Part shown: positions 4,677 to 10,393 of the stretch, one piece after another
How positions within the stretch are numbered: the first letter of the stretch is position 1
How the letters are laid out: every line of letters begins with the position of its first letter
Source: Actinomycetota bacterium
GTDB lineage: Bacteria > Actinomycetota > Thermoleophilia > UBA2241
Assembly: GCA_026392265.1 (NCBI GenBank)
Contig: JAPLCL010000289.1
Span: 1 to 10,393 of the forward strand
Length of the DNA: 10,393 bases
Direction: 5' to 3'
The notes under the pieces: generated by a model
Databases searched by the model: none
What the model saw: only the letters and a program-made list of their open reading frames with translations
Told to the model about the DNA's origin: nothing
Position numbers and translations under genes: made by a program

Positions 4677-6439
4677 TGCTGCGTGACGCCTATCCCGGCG
4701 AGCTGCGCACCGCCGACGTCGGTCGCGAGGTGCGCCTCGCCGGGTGGGTCGCGCGCCGCCGCGACCACGGTAATCTCATCTTCATCGACCTCCGCGACCG
4801 CAGCGGCGTGGTCCAGCTGGTGTTCGATCCGTCGCGCGTCTCCGCGGCGCACGCGCTCGCCGAGCAGGTGCGTCCGGAGTACGTGCTGGCGGCGCGCGGC
4901 AAAGTCGTCGCGCGCTCTCCCGAGACGGTCAACCCCAACCTGCCCAGCGGCGAGGTCGAGGTGCGCGTCGCGAGCGTCGAGATCCTGAGCCGTTCCAAGA
5001 CGCCACCCTTCGAGATCGAGGCCGCGGAGGCCGTGGATGTCGACGAGACGCTGCGTCTCAAGTACCGCTATCTCGACCTCCGCCGCGCCCCCATGCTGGC
5101 CAGCATCGAGTTGAGGCACAACGCCGTACAGGCGGCCCGTGCCTTCCTCAACGAGCACCGCTTCCTCGAGATCGAGACGCCCGACCTTACGCGGTCCTCG
5201 CCGGAGGGCGCGAGAGACTTCCTCGTGCCCTCGCGCCTGCAGCCTCATCATTTCTACGCACTGCCGCAGTCGCCGCAGATGTTCAAGCAGATCCTCATGG
5301 TGGCGGGTATGGACCGGTACTACCAGTTCGCGCGCTGCTTTCGCGACGAGGACCTGCGCGCCGACCGCCAGCCGGAGCACACGCAGATCGACATCGAGAC
5401 GTCGTTTCTCAGCGTCCCCGAGATCCGCGAGTTGCTCGAAGGCCTCATGACGGCGATCTTCGCCGGCGTGGGGGAGACGGCGCCCGAGCTGCCGCTGCCG
5501 TGCCTGTCGTACGACGACGCCATGCTGCTCTACGGTTCAGACAAGCCCGATTTGCGCTACGGCCTCGTGATCAGCGAGCTCTCGGCGGTGTTCGCGGCCA
5601 GCGAGTTCAAGGTGTTCCGCGGCGCCGTCGAGGGCGGCGGCGTCGTGCGCGCCGTGCGCGCGCCGGGCGGCGCTTCACTCTCGCGGGCGCAGATCGACAA
5701 GCTTACGGAGCTCGCCAAGGAGCACGGCGCCAAGGGTATGGCCTACGTCTTCGACGAGGAGGGCCGCGCCTTGCGCGGCCCCATCGTCAAGTTCCTCGGC
5801 GAGGCGGAGCAGTCCGCCCTGGTGGAGCGTACGGCCGCGGAGCCCGGCGACCTCATCGTCTTCGCCGCCGACGAAGCGCTCGTGGCCGCCGAGGTCCTCG
5901 GCGCCCTGCGCCTGGCGCTCATCGCGCTGCTCGCGCCCGCGCCGAGTGCCCGCTGGGCGCTGCTCTGGGTCGAGGAGTTCCCGCTCTTCGAGATCGACAA
6001 GGAGACGGGCAGGCTCACCTACGGGCACAACCCGTTCAGCCTGCCCACCGCGGCCACGATGCCGTTCCTCGAGAGCGAACCCCTCGCCGTCCGTGGGGCG
6101 CAGTACGACCTCGTCCTCAACGGCGTCGAGTTGGGCTCGGGCTCGCTGCGCAACCACGATGGCGGCGTGCAGCGTGCCATTCTGCGCGCCCTCGGCATGG
6201 ACGACCAGCGCATCGACGAGTCGTTCGGCTGGTTCCTGGAGGCACTGGAGTACGGCGCGCCGCCGCATGGGGGCATCGGGCTCGGTTTCGACCGTATTCT
6301 CATGCTCCTCGCGGGCGCCGACTCCATCCGCGACGTCATCCCGTTCCCCAAGACCTCATCGGGTGGCGACCCCATGACCGGCGCGCCCGGGCCGGTCACG
6401 GCCGAGCAGCTCAAGGAGCTCCGCATCAGGCTCGGCTGA
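4676..6439 (+). CDS. aspS: Aspartyl-tRNA synthetase, bacterial type (possibly Asp/Asn-tRNA)
   Basis: A 587-residue class IIb synthetase of the long bacterial type. It has an N-terminal OB-fold anticodon domain (GWVARRRDHGNLIFIDLRDR, 23-42), motif 1 around 155-170 and TRSSPEGARDFLVPSR (172-187). Motif 2 lies in FRDEDLRADRQPEHTQIDIE (222-241), the bacterial GAD insertion spans about 290-420, NGVELGSGSLRNHD lies at 482-495, and motif 3 is GIGLGFDRILML (533-544). His31 in RRDHG is the residue associated with non-discriminating enzymes, which also load aspartate on tRNA-Asn for GatCAB conversion. However, the second position usually cited (Gly near 81-83) appears to be changed here, so specificity is open. 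Translation is coupled to hisS; GGAAGGAG lies just before the ATG. A long AT-poor leader separates it from the next gene. Confidence 0.98.
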   Translation: MLRDAYPGELRTADVGREVRLAGWVARRRDHGNLIFIDLRDRSGVVQLVFDPSRVSAAHALAEQVRPEYVLAARGKVVARSPETVNPNLPSGEVEVRVASVEILSRSKTPPFEIEAAEAVDVDETLRLKYRYLDLRRAPMLASIELRHNAVQAARAFLNEHRFLEIETPDLTRSSPEGARDFLVPSRLQPHHFYALPQSPQMFKQILMVAGMDRYYQFARCFRDEDLRADRQPEHTQIDIETSFLSVPEIRELLEGLMTAIFAGVGETAPELPLPCLSYDDAMLLYGSDKPDLRYGLVISELSAVFAASEFKVFRGAVEGGGVVRAVRAPGGASLSRAQIDKLTELAKEHGAKGMAYVFDEEGRALRGPIVKFLGEAEQSALVERTAAEPGDLIVFAADEALVAAEVLGALRLALIALLAPAPSARWALLWVEEFPLFEIDKETGRLTYGHNPFSLPTAATMPFLESEPLAVRGAQYDLVLNGVELGSGSLRNHDGGVQRAILRALGMDDQRIDESFGWFLEALEYGAPPHGGIGLGFDRILMLLAGADSIRDVIPFPKTSSGGDPMTGAPGPVTAEQLKELRIRLG

Positions 6440-6502
6440 CCCGCCGGCCCGCTACCCTCTCCGCCCATCTGCCTCAAGGTTTTTGCAGGGCTGCCGACAA
6501 GT

Positions 6503-6531
6503 TTGTTGAAACAGGTGACGTTTGTTAGGAT
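6503..6531 (+). promoter_or_regulatory. Possible promoter downstream of aspS
   Basis: TTGTTG (6503-6508) and TAGGAT (6526-6531) are spaced by 17 nt, in a locally AT-richer patch. A start near 6538 would give a 5' leader of about 165 nt before the ATG at 6704. That leader contains a hairpin with arms ACCTGC (6637-6642) and GCAGGT (6647-6652) closed by a GAGA (GNRA-type) tetraloop. I recognise no riboswitch class in it. No terminator is evident between aspS and this point. Confidence 0.4.
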
Positions 6532-6703
6532 GGCGCGGCTCGACCTTGTTCGTGACCTCGTGACATTCTCGAGCCAACACGTACACATCGGGAGCTCGCA
6601 CTTCGGCGCATCCGTGGATGTTCCGGGAGAGCACCCACCTGCGAGAGCAGGTTCGAGAATAACGCGAGCACGGCAAGGTGGAGCCTTTACCTCGGAGGCC
6701 GGC

Positions 6704-7240
6704 ATGGGCATCGTAAGGCGCAACAAAGCCTTCCTGATCACCGCCGCACTGATCCTCGTGGTCGGTGCAGCCCTCTTCGGCGGCGTCGTCGCGGTGCGCG
6801 TGTTCGCGGCGGCCGGGACCACCGCGCCGGCTGCTCTTCCCGCCCCGGCCTCGTACAACACGGTCAGCAGCTTCGGCATGACCGGCTACGCGCCGCTCAA
6901 GCTCACGCCTACCGCAGAGACCCCCTCCTTCATCACTTCGCGCCTCGAGGAGCAGCGTGGCATGGTGCTCCTCGTCTACGTCGAAGGCGCCGCCGACGAC
7001 ATGGAGATGCTCAGCTCCTTCAACGACGTCAAGGCGCAGTACGGCGCCGATAGCTCGTTCATGTCTTTCGAGGCCCGCAAGACCACCGAGTTGGGCGACA
7101 CGTTGCAGCAGCTGCGCGTCAGCAACCCACCCATACTCGCCGTCATCCGCGGCAACGGCGACGTCGCCGAGCTCTACACCGGCTGGATCGGCCTCAAGGT
7201 CATGGAGCAGGTCGTGGCCGATGCCGTGCGCGGCCTCTGA
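6704..7240 (+). CDS. Membrane-anchored thioredoxin-fold-like protein without cysteines
   Basis: A 178-residue protein I cannot assign to a named family. A basic N-terminus (MGIVRRNKAF) and one hydrophobic segment (about 9-35) suggest a signal anchor, followed by an Ala/Pro linker (36-50) and an extracytoplasmic domain. Residues 87-176 have the order of a thioredoxin fold: strand MVLLVYVEG, a helix, strand SSFMSFEA, helix LGDTLQQLRV, the Pro-containing turn and strand NPPILAVI (141-148), strand AELYTGW, and a final helix. The CxxC site is replaced by GAADD, and the whole protein has no cysteine. It may be a structural or binding domain rather than an oxidoreductase (inference). ATG 6704 is chosen because GGAGG lies 5 nt upstream and the signal anchor follows directly; the frame is open further upstream without coding character. 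Confidence 0.75.
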   Translation: MGIVRRNKAFLITAALILVVGAALFGGVVAVRVFAAAGTTAPAALPAPASYNTVSSFGMTGYAPLKLTPTAETPSFITSRLEEQRGMVLLVYVEGAADDMEMLSSFNDVKAQYGADSSFMSFEARKTTELGDTLQQLRVSNPPILAVIRGNGDVAELYTGWIGLKVMEQVVADAVRGL

Positions 7241-7291
7241 CCCGGCGCCGCGCTTCCACATCCACACCAGCCGCCTGTCACCATCTGTGGT

Positions 7292-7322
7292 TTGACCGTT
7301 CTGCCTCCCGTGGTACCATAAT
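7292..7322 (+). promoter_or_regulatory. Promoter of the rrf2-iscS-iscU-mnmA operon
   Basis: TTGACC (7292-7297) is a good -35 box. The -10 is TACCAT (7314-7319, spacing 16) or CATAAT (7317-7322, five of six matches, spacing 19). Either places the start inside or at the edge of the 27-bp palindrome that follows, so a repressor bound there would block RNA polymerase. Confidence 0.55.
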
Positions 7323-7345
7323 GCCGACCCTTTTGGTTGGGATTA
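7319..7345 (+). promoter_or_regulatory. Palindromic operator, probable Rrf2/IscR-type binding site
   Basis: The left arm TAATGCCGACC (7319-7329) and right arm GGTTGGGATTA (7335-7345) are complementary at 9 of 11 positions around CTTTT. The size and layout (A/T-rich ends, CCGACC half-site, T-rich centre) resemble IscR/Rrf2 operators. It overlaps the -10 region and start site of the gene for an Rrf2 protein 25 nt downstream. Autorepression released when the Fe-S cluster is lost or modified is the natural reading (inference from the family). Confidence 0.6.
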
Positions 7346-7369
7346 CGTGCGGGCGACGACGGGACCACG

Positions 7370-7783
7370 ATGCGCATCTCCTCACGCTGCGAATACGGGC
7401 TCAGGGCCATGGTGTTCCTCGCCGCCCGCGAGAGCCGGCGTCCGGTGCCGCTGTCTGAGATCGCCGCCGGCGAAGGTATCCCCGGGCCGTTTCTTGAACG
7501 TATTTTGGCGCGTCTTCGCGAGAGCGGCCTGGTCAAGGCCACGCGCGGCGTCTCCGGCGGCTACCAGCTCGCGCAGGCGCCGGGAGACATCGCCGTAGGC
7601 GACGTCGTCACGGCGCTCGAAGGTCCGCTTTCGCTGGTCGGTTGCGTGCCCGACGACGGCGGCTGCGAGCGCGCCGAATCGTGCGCCTCGCGGGTCGTGT
7701 GGCGCCGCCTGGACAGCGCCATCAGCGGCGCCCTCAATTCGATCACCCTGGAAGACCTCACACGGGAGGCTGTGCCCAGATGA
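7370..7783 (+). CDS. Rrf2/IscR-family Fe-S-sensing transcriptional regulator
   Basis: A 137-residue Rrf2-family repressor. It has the N-terminal winged helix MRISSRCEYGLRAMVFLA (1-18), recognition region IAAGEGIPGPFLERILARLR (31-50), wing GLVKATRGVSGGYQLA (53-68) and the family phrase VGDVVTALEGPL (76-87). Three cysteines, Cys92, Cys99 and Cys105 (C-x6-C-x5-C), match the [2Fe-2S] ligands of IscR-like members, so it probably senses cluster status and controls the sulfur genes behind it. CymR-type cysteine regulators lack this trio, which argues against that alternative. The start at ATG 7370 fits the conserved MRIS(S) N-terminus; the Shine-Dalgarno is weak (GGGA, 7 nt upstream). The stop overlaps the iscS ATG (ATGA). 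Confidence 0.92.
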   Translation: MRISSRCEYGLRAMVFLAARESRRPVPLSEIAAGEGIPGPFLERILARLRESGLVKATRGVSGGYQLAQAPGDIAVGDVVTALEGPLSLVGCVPDDGGCERAESCASRVVWRRLDSAISGALNSITLEDLTREAVPR

Positions 7784-8937
7784 AGAGCGTGTACTTCGAC
7801 CACGCGGCCACCACGCCGGTCGACCCCCGGGTCCTCGAGCAGATGTTGCCGTACTTCTGCGAGCGCTACGGCAACCCGTCCGAGCTTCACCGTTTGGGCC
7901 GGGAGGCCCGCACTGCCGTGGAGCGCGCGCGCTCTCAGGTGGCTGCCGGCCTCGGCGCCGGGGAGAAGGAGATCGTCTTCACCGCCGGCGGCACGGAGGC
8001 GGACAACCTGGCGCTGATCGGCTATCTTCAGCGCTTCGAGCCCGGTCACTTCATCATCGGCGCCATCGAGCATCCGGCGGTCATGGAAGCTGCGCGGGCA
8101 CTCAACCGGCTCGGGTGGGCCGTCGACTTCATCCCCGTCGACGGCGACGGCGTCATCGACATGGAGGCCTATGAGCAGGCCTTTCGCGACGACACCAGGC
8201 TCGCCTCGGTGATGTACGCCAACAACGTGGTCGGCACCATCCAGCCTATCGCCGCGCTGGCGCGCATCGCTCACGAAAAGGGTGCGGTGTTCCACACCGA
8301 CGCCGTGCAGTGTGTGGGCTCCGTGCCCATCGATGTCGGCGCCCTCGGCGTCGACATGCTGAGCCTGTCCGGGCACAAGCTCTACGGCCCCAAGGGCATC
8401 GGCGCGCTGTACGTCAAACGCGGCACGCGCCTCACGCCGATGGTCCACGGCGGCGGCCACGAGCGCAGGTTGCGCTCGGGCACCGAGAACGTGCCCGGCA
8501 TCGTCGGCCTCGGCGCGGCTCTCGAGCTCGCCCAGGCGGAGATGGCCGAGACCCGGCCGCGCCTCGAGGCGCTCCGCGACCATCTCGCGCATGGCGTACT
8601 CGAAAGCGTGCCCGATACCAGGTATCTGGGGCATCCCACGGAGCGGCTGCCCGGCAACGTCGCCTTCACTGTGCGGTACATCGAGGGTGAGTCGATGCTG
8701 TTGCAGCTCGACACCCATGGCTTCATGGTGTCCAGCGGTTCCGCCTGCGCGTCGGGCTCCCTGGAGCCGTCGCACGTGATCCTCGCTCTGGGGCTCGGGG
8801 CAGAGGAGGCTCACGGCAGCCTGCGCCTGAGCCTGGGTCGCGAGAACACGCAGGCCGAGGCGGACGCGTTCATCGAGGTGTTCCCGCCGATCGTCGACAA
8901 GCTGCGGCAGATGAGCCCGCTCTACGTGAAAGGTTGA
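7780..8937 (+). CDS. iscS: Cysteine desulfurase, IscS/NifS class
   Basis: A 385-residue PLP enzyme that converts L-cysteine to alanine and holds the sulfur as a persulfide for Fe-S clusters and tRNA thiolation. Landmarks are YFDHAATTPVDP (5-16), GGTEADNLA (70-78), EHPAV with His98, TDAVQ (173-177) and SLSGHKLYGPKG (195-206) with the PLP lysine Lys200. The catalytic loop SSGSACASGSLEPSHV (318-333) has nucleophile Cys323, and the C-terminal segment is LRLSLGREN (348-356). The long mobile Cys loop places it in group I (IscS/NifS) rather than SufS. GGGAGG lies 10 nt before the ATG, which overlaps the rrf2 stop. An upstream in-frame start inside rrf2 was rejected because the family begins at this methionine. 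Downstream partners are iscU and mnmA. Confidence 0.97.
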   Translation: MKSVYFDHAATTPVDPRVLEQMLPYFCERYGNPSELHRLGREARTAVERARSQVAAGLGAGEKEIVFTAGGTEADNLALIGYLQRFEPGHFIIGAIEHPAVMEAARALNRLGWAVDFIPVDGDGVIDMEAYEQAFRDDTRLASVMYANNVVGTIQPIAALARIAHEKGAVFHTDAVQCVGSVPIDVGALGVDMLSLSGHKLYGPKGIGALYVKRGTRLTPMVHGGGHERRLRSGTENVPGIVGLGAALELAQAEMAETRPRLEALRDHLAHGVLESVPDTRYLGHPTERLPGNVAFTVRYIEGESMLLQLDTHGFMVSSGSACASGSLEPSHVILALGLGAEEAHGSLRLSLGRENTQAEADAFIEVFPPIVDKLRQMSPLYVKG

Positions 8938-8940
8938 GGC

Positions 8941-9372
8941 ATGTACACCGACCTGGTCATGGATCATTTCAGCAACCCGCGCAACGTGGGTGAGATCGAG
9001 GACGCGGACGGCGTCGGGCAGATCGGCAACCCCGTATGCGGCGACGTCATGCGCATCAGCATCGACGTGGACGACGACCGCATCGCCGACGTCAAGTTCA
9101 AGACGTTCGGTTGCGGCGCGGCCGTGGCGACGTCGAGCATGGTCACCGAGATGGTCAAGGGCCAGACCCTCGCCGCGGCGGCCGCGATATCGAACAAGGC
9201 CGTCGCCGAGGCCTTGGGCGGCCTGCCGCCCAACAAGATGCACTGCTCCAACCTCGCCGCCGATGCGCTGCACCTCGCCATCCAGGACTACTTGATAAAG
9301 GCGGGCCGCGAGGCGGAGGTCCCTCAGATCCTCAAGGCACTCCCAAAAGCACACGAGCACTCGTCGCTCTGA
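8941..9372 (+). CDS. iscU: Fe-S cluster scaffold protein, IscU/NifU-N type
   Basis: A 143-residue scaffold on which IscS-derived sulfur and iron form [2Fe-2S]/[4Fe-4S] clusters. The three cluster cysteines are Cys33 in GNPVCGD, Cys58 in TFGCGAA and Cys102 in KMHCSNLA, with the conserved Asp35. The PPNKMHCSNLA segment is of the IscU/NifU kind, not SufU. It starts 3 nt after iscS; AAAGG lies 7 nt before the ATG. The C-terminal tail from about residue 125 is less family-like and includes a C-CCA-AAA heptamer (9342-9348), from which a -1 shift would continue directly into mnmA. The normal product ends at TGA 9370-9372, inside the region where mnmA coding already runs. Confidence 0.95.
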   Translation: MYTDLVMDHFSNPRNVGEIEDADGVGQIGNPVCGDVMRISIDVDDDRIADVKFKTFGCGAAVATSSMVTEMVKGQTLAAAAAISNKAVAEALGGLPPNKMHCSNLAADALHLAIQDYLIKAGREAEVPQILKALPKAHEHSSL

Positions 9373-9383
9373 GCGGAGGAGTG
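9342..9383 (+). promoter_or_regulatory. Candidate -1 frameshift site between iscU and mnmA
   Basis: The heptamer C-CCA-AAA (9342-9348) has the X-XXY-YYZ form in the iscU frame. Slipping back one base gives CCC-AAA-AGC, which is the mnmA frame; the A-site lysine tRNA re-pairs perfectly on AAA. Nine bases further, CACTC (9358-9362) pairs with GAGTG (9379-9383), with an inner CGCT/AGCG stem (9365-9368, 9372-9375) that encloses the iscU stop. GGAGGT at 9315-9320 is about 21 nt upstream, further than in classic cases. Seen in sequence; function is inference. Confidence 0.45.
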
Positions 9384-10391
9384 GACAGCGCCTTCGCGGC
9401 GCTGAAGCTGATCGAAGAAGGCCGCACGCTGGAGACCGCCACGGTGCGCCTGTGGCCCGGCGGCGACAGGCGCAGCTGCTGCTCGCCGGGCGCCCTGCAA
9501 CGCGCCCGGCAGACGGCCGAGTGGCTCGGCCTCCCGCATCACTTCGTCGACCGGGAGGCCGAGTTCAAGGCCGACGTCGTCGAACCGTTCGTGGCGGCCT
9601 ACCTGGGCGGCGAGACGCCGAATCCCTGCGTGCGCTGTAACCCAAGGCGCCTGGCGGCGCTCGTCGGCGTGGCCGACGGGCTGGGCCTGGCGCGTGTCGC
9701 CACCGGTCACTACGCACGCCTCGTGTGGCGCGACGGCGAGCCTTTCGTGGCGCGCGGCGCCGATCCCGCCAAGGACCAGTCATACATGCTCTGGGCGGTC
9801 GCTCCCGAGGTGCTGGCGCGGCTCGAGTTCCCCCTCGGGGAGACGACCAAGCGCGAGACGCGCGCCGCCGCGGAGGCGGCTGGCCTGCCCGTCGCGGCCG
9901 AGCCCGAGAGCCAGGAGGTCTGCTTCGCCGTCGATGGCTACCAGCGCTTCCTCGAGCTGAGCGGCGTGCGGCCCCAGGCCGGCGCCATCGTCGCTCGCGA
10001 TGGGGCCGCACTCGGCACGCACCGGGGACAGTGGCGGTACACGATCGGCCAGCGGCGCGGCCTCGGGGTGTCGTCGACGCAGCCGCTGTTCGTGCTCGCG
10101 CGCCGGGCGGCCGCCAACGAAGTCGTCGTCGGCCGCCGTGACGAGCTCGACGTGCGTGAGGTCACGGTGCGGGATCTCGTGGACCGCGGTTTGGGCGACG
10201 GGGCCGGCCTGCACGTGCAGCTGCGCTACCGCTCGCCGGCGGTGCCCGTCACCGGGCTCGAAAGACTCGGCGCAGAGCGTGTCCTGGTGCGTCTCGGGGA
10301 GGTATTCGCCGGGGCGGCTCCGGGGCAGTCGGCGGTGTTCTATCGTGACGATGTGGTGGTCGGTGGCGGCGTGCTGGCCGACCCTGCCTGA
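9348..10391 (+). CDS. mnmA: tRNA-specific 2-thiouridylase MnmA, start codon unclear
   Basis: MnmA activates U34 of tRNA-Lys, -Glu and -Gln with ATP and inserts sulfur relayed from IscS. Counting from codon AGC 9348, the PP-loop is SGGVDS (9-14), the first catalytic cysteine is Cys97 in NPCVRCN (with Cys94 making a C-x2-C), the second is Cys192 in ESQEVCFA, and KDQSYMLW and GQRRGLGV are present. A C-terminal beta domain reaches the stop, for a normal length of about 347. No ATG, GTG or TTG precedes the PP-loop within about 100 bases. The first GTG (9381) would start at VDS and delete SGG, and CTG 9369 overlaps the iscU stop but drops the first strand ALVAL. The left boundary given is therefore the first codon after the heptamer, not a proven start. 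The MnmA call itself is firm. Confidence 0.93.
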   Translation, partial: STRALVALSGGVDSAFAALKLIEEGRTLETATVRLWPGGDRRSCCSPGALQRARQTAEWLGLPHHFVDREAEFKADVVEPFVAAYLGGETPNPCVRCNPRRLAALVGVADGLGLARVATGHYARLVWRDGEPFVARGADPAKDQSYMLWAVAPEVLARLEFPLGETTKRETRAAAEAAGLPVAAEPESQEVCFAVDGYQRFLELSGVRPQAGAIVARDGAALGTHRGQWRYTIGQRRGLGVSSTQPLFVLARRAAANEVVVGRRDELDVREVTVRDLVDRGLGDGAGLHVQLRYRSPAVPVTGLERLGAERVLVRLGEVFAGAAPGQSAVFYRDDVVVGGGVLADPA

Positions 10392-10393
10392 GC

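Larger units (their letters stand above)
7241..7369. other. Intergenic region holding the rrf2 promoter and operator
   Basis: This 129-base spacer follows the thioredoxin-like gene. I see no terminator in its first 50 bases; CCACA and TGTGG (about 7262-7290) are weak arms without a T-run. The rest carries the promoter and palindromic operator described separately. The rrf2-iscS-iscU-mnmA group therefore probably has its own promoter. Confidence 0.5.

Noticed and set aside
6621..6700. GGGAGAG and GGCAAGG in the leader before 6704 suggested a glycine riboswitch
   Set aside because: The conserved aptamer cores and their spacing are absent.
7561..9360. Very long antisense open frame opposite rrf2, iscS and iscU
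   Set aside because: It is a by-product of high GC. It mirrors conserved genes, has no recognisable motifs and no Shine-Dalgarno.
1..10393. tRNA/rRNA genes, CRISPR array, IS elements, phage genes
   Set aside because: No cloverleaf, spaced direct repeats, transposase or integrase motifs were seen on either strand.

Overview
The window is GC-rich with strong G/C preference at third codon positions. Its right-hand gene order is typical of Gram-positive bacteria: metallo-hydrolase, hisS, aspS, Rrf2 regulator, cysteine desulfurase, Fe-S scaffold, mnmA. I infer a high-GC actinobacterium, possibly a deep branch such as Thermoleophilia or Rubrobacteria. No ribosomal RNA or taxon-specific marker is present to prove this.

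Left part (1-2143, all minus strand): an accessory island of toxin-antitoxin modules. In transcription order they are MntA/HepT (nucleotidyltransferase plus HEPN RNase), HigB/HigA (mRNase plus HTH antitoxin), an addiction-module antitoxin with a ParE-type toxin that has lost its C-terminal half, and the start of a HicB antitoxin cut by the window edge. Two of the modules end in the same short motif, which resembles one half of an integron attC site. The broken parE stops at a perfect GTTRRRY core. The island may therefore be a decayed cassette array, but no integrase is in view.

Middle (2144-2763): about 620 bases without a convincing gene. It contains a large inverted repeat at 2527-2687 that folds on paper into a three-way junction, followed by a plausible promoter for the plus-strand genes.

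Right part (2764-10391, all plus strand): housekeeping genes. A glyoxalase-II-like metallo-beta-lactamase-fold hydrolase, hisS and aspS are translationally coupled by overlaps. Next comes a membrane-anchored thioredoxin-fold-like protein with no cysteine. An Rrf2/IscR-type Fe-S regulator with a palindromic operator in its own promoter then leads a sulfur-mobilisation operon: IscS takes sulfur from cysteine, IscU assembles Fe-S clusters, and MnmA uses IscS-derived sulfur to 2-thiolate U34 of tRNAs. Most junctions overlap by 1-4 nt, so the enzymes are probably made together.

The most striking observation is at the iscU/mnmA junction. The mnmA reading frame is intact but has no ATG, GTG or TTG upstream of its essential PP-loop. 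A C-CCA-AAA heptamer lies in the iscU frame exactly where a -1 shift would enter the mnmA frame. This is either a programmed frameshift making an IscU-MnmA fusion, a rare start codon, or a sequencing error.
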